A stretch of 23,501 nucleotides of DNA from UBA7236 sp036734545. Lineage in GTDB: Bacteria > Bacteroidota > Bacteroidia > Chitinophagales > BACL12. The stretch is taken from positions 1 to 23,501 of the forward strand of contig DAIMYJ010000044.1 in NCBI GenBank assembly GCA_036734545.1. The letters run 5' to 3'. Made by a program: the position numbers and the translations under genes. Positions 15,299 to 21,476 of this stretch are shown here, piece by piece. Numbering within the stretch: position 1 is the first letter of the stretch; every line of letters begins with the position of its first letter. Under the pieces are notes generated by a model, which made no database searches, was not told the origin of the DNA, and saw only the letters and a list, made by a program, of their open reading frames with translations.

Positions 15299-16630
15299 TT
15301 ATACATTGTAAGCTTTCCACTTTCCGCTCTTGAGATATTTCCAGCAGAGCCAGGCCAGCACCAGCCAGTAGACGAATTCACTGGTCCAGGCAATAGCGAG
15401 GTTAACGTCGAGCACGCGGATCAGGATGACCACATACACCATGTAAACGATGAGGGTGATCAGTTCCAGCAGGAGGCTGTAGCGGGTAGCGCCGGTGCCG
15501 GTAACGGCGCGGAACAGCACCGAGCTCACGGCCATCATCACAAGACAGGTGCCCACAATGCGCACCGGGTTGCGGGCGAGGTCGATGATCACGGGGTCGT
15601 TGGTGAAGATGCGGATGAAGATATCGGGCCAGATGAGGATGAAGAGGAAGAAGATGAAGGAGAAGGCAAGGGCGATGATCACCACCTTCTTGATGAGGTC
15701 GAACATCTCATCGTGCCGCTTTTGTCCCAGCAGGTTGCTCACCAGGCTGTTGGTGGCATTGGCCACACCCCAGGTGGTTACCCCGAGCACCATATACACT
15801 TCCTTCGCCACGTTGGAAGCAGCGAGGGCAGGCGGTCCCATCTTTTCGATCATCAGGAAGAAGATCACCCAGGTGCCGGTGCTGAGCATATGCTGCAGCA
15901 CGACAGGTCCGCTCAGCGTAAGTCCGCTCCGCACCAGCGGCCACTCGAACTTACCGAACTTGAACAGTCCGAAACGCTCTCTGGCAGGTGAAAAGATCAG
16001 ATACAGGAAGTTGAGCAGGCAGGCTGCGGTAGAAGATATCAGGCTGGCGAGGCCGGCGCCGGCGATGCCCATCTCCGGGAATCCCATTTTGCCGAATACC
16101 AGGTTGTAGTTGAAGAATACGTTCACCACCAGCATCACCACGGCGCTCCAGGTGATGATCTGATTGTTGCCGATGCTGGTATAGAAGCCCAGCAGCGTGA
16201 AAGCGAACACGGCAAAGAAGATCTCGATGTTCCGGTATTGCAGATACACCATACCGGCGTCATACACCTCCTGCGAGCTGAACATGGGCTTGAGGAGGAC
16301 CGGCGCGAGGAATTGCAGAAAGGCATACAGCAACACCGCCACGCCCATCAGAAAGATGAGGTTGTTGTTGAAAATGCGGCCTATGGATTCGGGGTTGTTC
16401 TCGCCCGCCCGCCGCGCAATGATGATCTGGAACCCTACGGAAAGGCCGTACGGGATCATGGTCATGGTGATGTAGATAAGCGCCGCCACACCGGAAGCCG
16501 CGAGCTCCGTTTCACCCACACGCCCCATGAAGGCCACCCCGATCAGGCTGATCAGGTTATTGAACAGGCTGCTCACCATGAGCGGTATGCTCAGGCGGAT
16601 GATCTCCCGGTATGTGATATTCATCTGCAT
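15299..16630 (-). CDS. MATE family efflux transporter
   Basis: 443 residues with about twelve membrane helices in two homologous halves. The first helix segment (IRLSIPLMVSSLFNNLISLIGVAFMGRVG) is the typical MATE opening, and SVGFQIIIARRAGE is the usual loop after helix 2. The second half repeats the pattern with SGPVVLQHMLSTGTWVIFF and TNSLVSNLLGQKRHDE. MATE proteins export cationic drugs or metabolites using Na+ or H+. Start: ATG 16630, with a second ATG at 16624 equally possible. It lies 98 bp after hemB on the same strand; there is no sign of functional linkage. Confidence 0.92.
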   Translation of the reverse strand: MQMNITYREIIRLSIPLMVSSLFNNLISLIGVAFMGRVGETELAASGVAALIYITMTMIPYGLSVGFQIIIARRAGENNPESIGRIFNNNLIFLMGVAVLLYAFLQFLAPVLLKPMFSSQEVYDAGMVYLQYRNIEIFFAVFAFTLLGFYTSIGNNQIITWSAVVMLVVNVFFNYNLVFGKMGFPEMGIAGAGLASLISSTAACLLNFLYLIFSPARERFGLFKFGKFEWPLVRSGLTLSGPVVLQHMLSTGTWVIFFLMIEKMGPPALAASNVAKEVYMVLGVTTWGVANATNSLVSNLLGQKRHDEMFDLIKKVVIIALAFSFIFFLFILIWPDIFIRIFTNDPVIIDLARNPVRIVGTCLVMMAVSSVLFRAVTGTGATRYSLLLELITLIVYMVYVVILIRVLDVNLAIAWTSEFVYWLVLAWLCWKYLKSGKWKAYNV

Positions 16631-16728
16631 CCCTGCGAATAACTGTAAAGGTGTTTAAAGTTGTTGGTTTTATGTGGACGGGATGCACAGTCCGAATGTG
16701 CACTGACCTATGACAGCCGTACTGCGGA

Positions 16729-17697
16729 TCAGCACCAGCCCTTGGAAACGATATCTTTAGCGTGATAGGTGATGATAATGTCAGCCCCGGCCCGGGTGAA
16801 GGCGTGCATGTTTTCCATGACGATCCGCTGCTCATCGATCCAGCCTTTTTCTGCGGCGGCCTTTACCATGCTGTATTCACCGGATACATTGTAGCAGGCG
16901 AGCGGCAGCAAAGTGGCATCTTTCACGATGCGGATAACATCCATGTAGGCGAGTGCCGGTTTTACCATGAGGATATCGGCACCTTCTTCCACATCCAGCA
17001 GGGCTTCCTTCAGGCTCTCGCGGCTGTTGCGGAAGTCCATCTGATAGGTCTTGCGGTCGCCAAATGCCGGCGCCGAATCTGCGGCTTCGCGGAACGGACC
17101 GTAATACCCTGAGGCGAACTTCACCGAATAGCTCATGATGGTGGTGTTGTGGAACCCGGCAGCATCCAGCGCATCGCGGATGGCACCGACACGGCCGTCC
17201 ATCATATCGCTCGGCGCCACGATATCCGCACCGGCCTCGGCATGCATAACGGCCATTTTTGCCAGTGCACCGAGGGTTTCGTCGTTGGCCACCTCATGTC
17301 CGTGTAATATGCCGCAATGGCCATGGTCGGTATAGGCGCACATGCATACATCCGTGGCAATGAGGATCCGGTTGCCGAAGGCGGCACGCAGCTCGCGCAC
17401 ACCGTTGGCTACGGCATTGGTCATGTCGTACGCCGCATGCCCTTCGCCGTCCTTATGCTCGCCCACGCCGAACAACAGGAATTTGTTGAGTCCCTGCTCC
17501 AGGCAGGCACCTACTTCCTCCACCAAAGTGTCGGGTGAAAAATGACAGATGCCGGGCATGGCACCGATGGGATGGCGAACGCCGAGGCCTTTGGTCACAA
17601 ACATCGGGAACATGAGTTGCTCCTTGCTGAAACGTGTCTCTGCCACCATTTCGCGCATGATGGCAGTATGGCGCAAGCGGCGTGGTCTGATCTGCAT
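16729..17697 (-). CDS. hemB: Delta-aminolevulinic acid dehydratase (porphobilinogen synthase)
   Basis: Condenses two 5-aminolevulinate into porphobilinogen. 322 residues from ATG 17697. Schiff-base lysines are Lys193 (SVKFAS) and Lys246 (MVKPALAY). The DVCMCAYTDHGHCG loop provides Cys118, Cys120 and Cys128, the triple-Cys zinc site, so this is a zinc-dependent type. APSDMMDGRV is also diagnostic. Start: the in-frame ATG at 17727 would lie upstream of the -7 box at 17713-17720, so 17697 is preferred. The gene is separate from hemA-hemCD and divergent from the DUF3822 operon; a 17-bp palindrome overlaps its promoter. Confidence 0.95.
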   Translation of the reverse strand: MQIRPRRLRHTAIMREMVAETRFSKEQLMFPMFVTKGLGVRHPIGAMPGICHFSPDTLVEEVGACLEQGLNKFLLFGVGEHKDGEGHAAYDMTNAVANGVRELRAAFGNRILIATDVCMCAYTDHGHCGILHGHEVANDETLGALAKMAVMHAEAGADIVAPSDMMDGRVGAIRDALDAAGFHNTTIMSYSVKFASGYYGPFREAADSAPAFGDRKTYQMDFRNSRESLKEALLDVEEGADILMVKPALAYMDVIRIVKDATLLPLACYNVSGEYSMVKAAAEKGWIDEQRIVMENMHAFTRAGADIIITYHAKDIVSKGWC

Positions 17698-17702
17698 GTA
17701 CA

Positions 17703-17719
17703 AACTTTGCTGCAAAGTT
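17703..17719. promoter_or_regulatory. 17-bp palindrome over the hemB promoter
   Basis: AACTTTGCTGCAAAGTT has 8-bp perfect arms around one central base. It covers seven of the eight bases of the hemB -7 box and continues to within 5 bp of the hemB start codon. It could be an operator, or a hairpin at the 5' end of the hemB mRNA. Confidence 0.45.
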
Positions 17720-17720
17720 A
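17713..17720 (-). promoter_or_regulatory. -7 box of hemB
   Basis: On the minus strand this is TAACTTTG, an exact TAnnTTTG, 15 nt before the ATG at 17697. Confidence 0.65.
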
Positions 17721-17760
17721 CGGCCACACGCGGGAAAAAAGATGCCCGTTAAAAAATACC

Positions 17761-17768
17761 TAATTTTA
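17761..17768 (+). promoter_or_regulatory. -7-like box of the DUF3822 gene
   Basis: TAATTTTA differs from TAnnTTTG only at the last base and ends 6 nt before the ATG at 17775. It speaks against the in-frame ATG at 17742, which lies upstream. Confidence 0.5.
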
Positions 17769-17774
17769 CCGCGC

Positions 17775-18617
17775 ATGGTGCAATTTACCGACAGCGACTT
17801 CAATAAAGACTTTGCCGGTCATTACTCTTTGTTGTTCCAACTCGAAGAGCAGCAGTATTCCTATGCGGTATATGAAAAACGCAAGGGAAAACTGCAGGTA
17901 CTGCGCACGGTAACCTTCAATTCGGGCAACCAGCCGGATGCCATGAACCGACTGAAGGTGTCGATGACCAGCGATGACATCCTGCAGGCGCCTTTTCAGG
18001 AGGTGCGCATCGGTATCGTGCATGCACCATTCACCCTGGTGCCGCGTGTGCTGTTCGATGAACAGCTGGCGCAGGCCAGCCTCAGCCTGTCGGCATCCGT
18101 TCCTGCAGGAGACCACGTTGCCTATAATCAGGTGCGGGGTGTATTCATCAAGAATATCTTCAGTGTGCCTGCTGCCTACAAGCAATTCCTGGAAGAAGTT
18201 TTCCAGTCGCCGAAATGGTACCATGCCGGCACAGCCTTACTCGAATCAGCCACACGCAACAAGGATCAGTTTGCCGATCAGCAACTGGTGCTTGATATCA
18301 AACCCGGCGTGATCCATCTGTTATATTATGAGAAGAAGGAACTCCTGTTCATGAACCAGTTCCGGTATGTGAACAAGGATGATTTTCTGTATTATGTGCT
18401 CATGATCGCTGAGCAGTATGGTGTAGACCGGGATTCCTGCGACCTGAAGTTGTCGGGCGAGATCGTACCCGATTCGCAGTTGTTCGGTGAGCTGTGGAAA
18501 TTCTTCCGCAACATTTCTTTCCTGGCGCCTAATGAACATATTGTATTGCCCGGCGAATTACAGGAGCAGCCGATGTATATGTTCAATACCTTATTGAGTT
18601 TAGACCTATGCGAATAA
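17775..18617 (+). CDS. DUF3822 family protein, probable degenerate actin-like fold
   Basis: 280 residues from ATG 17775. The sequence matches what I know of DUF3822, a Bacteroidota family of unknown function usually found before rsmD. Its layout resembles FtsA/PilM/GspL-type ASKHA proteins: an N-terminal part with YSYAVYEKRKGKLQVLRTVTF, and a second half beginning QLVLDIKPGVIHLLYYEKKELLF, like a phosphate-2 strand-turn-strand, then DLKLSGEI in the place of the adenosine motif. The glycines needed for ATP binding are mostly absent, so it may not bind nucleotide. The fold is inference. It overlaps rsmD by 10 bp, so translation is coupled. Confidence 0.75.
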   Translation: MVQFTDSDFNKDFAGHYSLLFQLEEQQYSYAVYEKRKGKLQVLRTVTFNSGNQPDAMNRLKVSMTSDDILQAPFQEVRIGIVHAPFTLVPRVLFDEQLAQASLSLSASVPAGDHVAYNQVRGVFIKNIFSVPAAYKQFLEEVFQSPKWYHAGTALLESATRNKDQFADQQLVLDIKPGVIHLLYYEKKELLFMNQFRYVNKDDFLYYVLMIAEQYGVDRDSCDLKLSGEIVPDSQLFGELWKFFRNISFLAPNEHIVLPGELQEQPMYMFNTLLSLDLCE

Positions 18618-19165
18618 TCTCGGGTAAATTCAAGGGCAGGCGTTTTCATCCGCCGGCCAATATACCTGCGCGTCCTACCACGGATTTTGCCAAAGAAGGC
18701 CTATTCAATATTCTCGTGAATCAGTTCGACCTGGCGGAAGTGGCCTATCTGGACCTGTTCTGCGGCACCGGCAGTCTGTGTTACGAAATGGCTTCGCGCG
18801 GCTGCACTGATATCGTTGGTGTGGAGCTCGACAACCGCAGCATCGATTTTATCCGCAAAACGGCGCTGCAGCTGGAGGTGAACATCAATGTGCTGAAGAT
18901 GGACGTATTCGAATACATCCGCACCACGCGCAAGAAGTTCGACCTCATCTTCGCCGGTCCGCCGTATCCGCTGCCGAATATCCCTGACCTGCCGGAGGAG
19001 ATATTTGCGCATCAGCTGCTGAACCCGGGGGGCTGGTTCGTGCTGGAAACCAACCAGAAATATAATTTCGAGGCGCACCCCTTTTTTCTGCGCAGCCGGA
19101 ATTACGGCACAACCGTATTCCATATTTTCATGCAGCCCGTTGAACAATCGGGTCAAACAGTGTAA
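18608..19165 (+). CDS. rsmD: RsmD-family 16S rRNA methyltransferase
   Basis: 185 residues, normal size. RIISGKFKGRR at the start and RPTTDFAKEGLFNIL (about 22-36) are RsmD hallmarks; LDLFCGTG (48-55) is the SAM-binding motif I and GVELD (71-75) motif II. The family methylates N2 of G966 (E. coli numbering) in 16S rRNA. The catalytic motif IV, normally DPPY/DPPF, reads GPPY (117-120) here because the codon is GGT rather than GAT; see findings. The start overlaps the DUF3822 end by 10 bp, and coaD begins 9 bp after its stop, so the three form an operon. Confidence 0.9.
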   Translation: MRIISGKFKGRRFHPPANIPARPTTDFAKEGLFNILVNQFDLAEVAYLDLFCGTGSLCYEMASRGCTDIVGVELDNRSIDFIRKTALQLEVNINVLKMDVFEYIRTTRKKFDLIFAGPPYPLPNIPDLPEEIFAHQLLNPGGWFVLETNQKYNFEAHPFFLRSRNYGTTVFHIFMQPVEQSGQTV

Positions 19166-19170
19166 ATTTA
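19163..19170 (+). promoter_or_regulatory. -7-like box of coaD
   Basis: TAAATTTA, one mismatch to TAnnTTTG, ends 4 nt before the ATG at 19175 and contains the rsmD stop codon. It may give coaD an extra promoter inside the operon. Confidence 0.4.
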
Positions 19171-19174
19171 CCGT

Positions 19175-19645
19175 ATGTCAAACATCGCTGTTTTCCCCGG
19201 ATCCTTTGACCCGGTCACTCTGGGACATGTGAACATCATTGAAAGAGCCATGCCTATGTTCGACCGTCTGATCATCGCAATCGGACAGAACAGTTCAAAG
19301 AAAGAATACTTCACCATAGAGCAGCGCGTGCAATGGCTGCAGGAGATCTACGGTGCTGATCCGCGCATTACCATCGAAGTGTATAGCGGCCTCACCATCA
19401 ACCTGTGCAAGAGAAATCACGCGGGATATATTTTACGCGGACTCCGTTCTGCTGCGGACTATGAATATGAATACGTGATCGCACAAACCAACAAACAATT
19501 GGCACCGGGTATCGAAACGATATTCATGCTCACCGCACCGGAATTCGGGCACATCAGTTCCAGTATCGTGAAAGAAGTGCTGCGACACAACGGGGATATC
19601 TCTACCATGGTACCCATGGTGGTGCATCGCGATGCACGGAAATGA
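19175..19645 (+). CDS. coaD: Phosphopantetheine adenylyltransferase
   Basis: 156 residues, normal size. Transfers AMP from ATP to 4'-phosphopantetheine, the penultimate step of coenzyme A synthesis. AVFPGSFDPVTLGH (5-18) contains the nucleotidyltransferase TxGH motif with His18; ILRGLRSAADYEYE is the conserved R-G-R region, and HISSSIVKEV near the C-terminus matches the second nucleotide-binding signature ISSSxxR/K. It ends the DUF3822-rsmD-coaD operon. Its partner enzyme CoaE is in another operon in this window. The last 40 bp of the gene hold two adjacent inverted repeats. Confidence 0.95.
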   Translation: MSNIAVFPGSFDPVTLGHVNIIERAMPMFDRLIIAIGQNSSKKEYFTIEQRVQWLQEIYGADPRITIEVYSGLTINLCKRNHAGYILRGLRSAADYEYEYVIAQTNKQLAPGIETIFMLTAPEFGHISSSIVKEVLRHNGDISTMVPMVVHRDARK

Positions 19646-19681
19646 TACTGAGCGCAGGATAGGGTAGCGGGTGTGTGATGA

Positions 19682-20329
19682 TCACCCGTAGTGCATCATC
19701 AGGATGCCGCTGTGGATCACATCGCGGATATTCGCAAAACCGGATCTGCATTTTTCTTCGGCCACTTCAGGCTCCATCCATTGTGCGAGTTCGATGTCTT
19801 CTTCTGTTTGCGGCACTGGCGTAGCGTCGTCATTGCACATCATCAGATACCAGTGCGTTACCTTCAATACTTTAGTATTGTTATCCAGTAAATAGGTGTG
19901 ATAGGTCTTTTTGAGTTTTTTGATGATCGACAATTTTAGCAGTCCGGTCTCTTCCCGTACTTCCCGTAACGCTGCCGCTTTTTTGCGTTCGCCTTCATCG
20001 ATCTTTCCTTTCGGCAGATCCCATGTGTTGCGTCTGTAGATCATCAGCACCTGTCCGCGGTTGTTGAATACCAGTCCGCCTGCGGCAGCGATCTTCCGGT
20101 ATCCGGCGAACAGCGTGTTGCGCAGCGCCTTGATGTCTTCACCATAGATCGTCAGGCTTTTCACACCGGCATGATTCTCCAGCAATCGAAACGCTTTTTC
20201 GATCTCTTTTTCCTGGTCTTCCGTGAATACCGGATGCGCAGGGTCCTGCCTGTTGATATCAGCCGGAGGCGCTCCTGCAACCAGGTGCACGGGATTCTCG
20301 TTGATGAAAATTTTATAGCTTTGAGGCAT
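19682..20329 (-). CDS. NUDIX hydrolase with N-terminal extension
   Basis: 215 residues. The Nudix box fits the consensus Gx5Ex7REUxEExGU exactly: Gly108, Glu114, Arg122-Glu123, Glu126 and Gly129, in GKIDEGERKKAAALRE followed by VREETGL. It is preceded by RRNTWDLPKG, so the substrate is likely a nucleoside diphosphate derivative, such as a dinucleoside polyphosphate or diphosphoinositol-like compound; this cannot be specified. About 80 N-terminal residues precede the catalytic domain and look like a small lineage-specific domain. Start: ATG 20329, overlapping the pyrE ATG on the other strand within GCATGC. It is convergent with coaD, 36 bp apart. Confidence 0.9.
   Translation of the reverse strand: MPQSYKIFINENPVHLVAGAPPADINRQDPAHPVFTEDQEKEIEKAFRLLENHAGVKSLTIYGEDIKALRNTLFAGYRKIAAAGGLVFNNRGQVLMIYRRNTWDLPKGKIDEGERKKAAALREVREETGLLKLSIIKKLKKTYHTYLLDNNTKVLKVTHWYLMMCNDDATPVPQTEEDIELAQWMEPEVAEEKCRSGFANIRDVIHSGILMMHYG
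20316..20323 (+). promoter_or_regulatory. -7 box of pyrE inside the NUDIX gene
   Basis: TAGCTTTG, an exact TAnnTTTG, ends 4 nt before the pyrE ATG. The same bases, read on the other strand, form most of codons 3-5 (Gln-Ser-Tyr) of the NUDIX gene. Confidence 0.65.
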
Positions 20330-20969
20330 GCTCTTTCATTCAGATAATGCAGCGCTTTTTGCAGAGAAATTGTTGGCTGCCGGCGCGATAAAGTTACGTC
20401 CTGCCGAGCCATTTACCTGGGCCAGCGGATGGAAATCACCGATATATTGTGATAATCGCCTTACACTGTCATACCCTGCTATTCGCACGTGGATCAAAAA
20501 TACGCTTGCGGATGGTATCCGGCAACAATTCCCCAATGTGGAAATCATCGCCGGTGTAGCTACTGCCGGCATTCCGCATGCAGCCCTGGTGGCGGATGAA
20601 CTCGGCCTGCCCATGGTATATGTGCGCAGTGAGGCCAAGAAGCACGGACTCTCCAACCAGATCGAAGGCAAGCCGGTTGGCGGCGCTTCCATCGTGGTGA
20701 TCGAAGACCTGGTGAGCACCGGCGGCAGCAGCCTCACCGCTGTGACCGCCCTCCGCAACGCCGGCGCACAGGTGCTGGGCATGGCGGCGCTGTTCACCTA
20801 TGCTTTCCCCGCTGCCGACAAGGCGTTTGCCGAAGAGGATTGCCGTCTCTTCACGTTGTCTGATTATCCCGCCCTGATAGAACACGCCCGCAACAAGGGC
20901 ACGATAGATGCCGATACGGCCGTGGTGCTGAACACCTGGAGGGAAAATCCGTCCGGATGGATGCAGTGA
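20328..20969 (+). CDS. pyrE: Orotate phosphoribosyltransferase
   Basis: 213 residues, normal size. Converts orotate and PRPP to orotidine 5'-phosphate in pyrimidine synthesis. FTWASGWKSPIYCDNR (29-44) is the conserved N-terminal segment, KKHG (104-107) the flexible catalytic loop with its lysines, and VVIEDLVSTGGSS (123-135) the PRPP-binding motif. Start at ATG 20328, 4 nt after a -7 box. The end overlaps the DUF445-like gene by 13 bp, so the two are cotranscribed. No other pyrimidine gene is present in the window. Confidence 0.95.
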   Translation: MLFHSDNAALFAEKLLAAGAIKLRPAEPFTWASGWKSPIYCDNRLTLSYPAIRTWIKNTLADGIRQQFPNVEIIAGVATAGIPHAALVADELGLPMVYVRSEAKKHGLSNQIEGKPVGGASIVVIEDLVSTGGSSLTAVTALRNAGAQVLGMAALFTYAFPAADKAFAEEDCRLFTLSDYPALIEHARNKGTIDADTAVVLNTWRENPSGWMQ

Positions 20970-21475
20970 CGGGCTATATCCTCACCGGCACACTCGCCGG
21001 AGCTGCCGGCGGCGCGGTGAACCTGCTGCTGTGGATGCGCACCCTGCGGCATACACACCTGATGGGCATCCGCCTGCACAAAGGGTTCGCACATTCCGTT
21101 AGCCGCGCACTGGAAGAATTACCGGAACAACTCGATGCGCACAACCTGCAACAGGTGCAGAACGAGATACTCAAGCTGTTCGATACCTTCATGGCCGAAC
21201 GCCTCACACAGAAAATGCCGGTGCTGGGTATGTTCATGGACGATAAACTGATCGCCGAGATACGGGATGTGTTCAGAGAAGAGATGGAAACACATCTGCC
21301 TAAACTGCTTATGGAGAATCTCACGGCAGAAAAAAACAGCAACGCTATCAGCAAGCTACTTACAAGCGCTGTTACACGCGGACTCCAGGCATACGCATGG
21401 CATGCAGTGGCTTATACGCTGATCGGCGCGATCTGCGGCGGCGCCATCGGTTATGCGGTCAGCTGTCTGGGATAA
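20957..21475 (+). CDS. DUF445-like membrane protein
   Basis: 172 residues. A membrane helix near the N-terminus (YILTGTLAGAAGGAVNLLLW) and another at the C-terminus (AVAYTLIGAICGGAIGYAV) flank a helical, charged middle. The middle contains ERLTQKMPVLGMFMDDKLIAEIRDVF, which resembles DUF445 proteins (the KMPxLxMF region); the assignment is by pattern memory and moderate. Function unknown. ATG 20957 lies 13 bp before the end of pyrE, which fits translational coupling. The stop is 1 bp from the convergent T9SS gene's stop. Confidence 0.65.
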   Translation: MDAVTGYILTGTLAGAAGGAVNLLLWMRTLRHTHLMGIRLHKGFAHSVSRALEELPEQLDAHNLQQVQNEILKLFDTFMAERLTQKMPVLGMFMDDKLIAEIRDVFREEMETHLPKLLMENLTAEKNSNAISKLLTSAVTRGLQAYAWHAVAYTLIGAICGGAIGYAVSCLG

Positions 21476-21476
21476 A

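Noticed and set aside
16684..16702. TGCACA/TGTGCA inverted repeat between hemB and the MATE gene
   Set aside because: Six-bp arms without a T tract; common by chance, no supporting context.
19668..19688. Hairpin CGGGTG/CACCCG between coaD and NUDIX as a terminator
   Set aside because: Six-bp stem, 9-nt loop and no T tract on either strand; too weak to annotate as a terminator.
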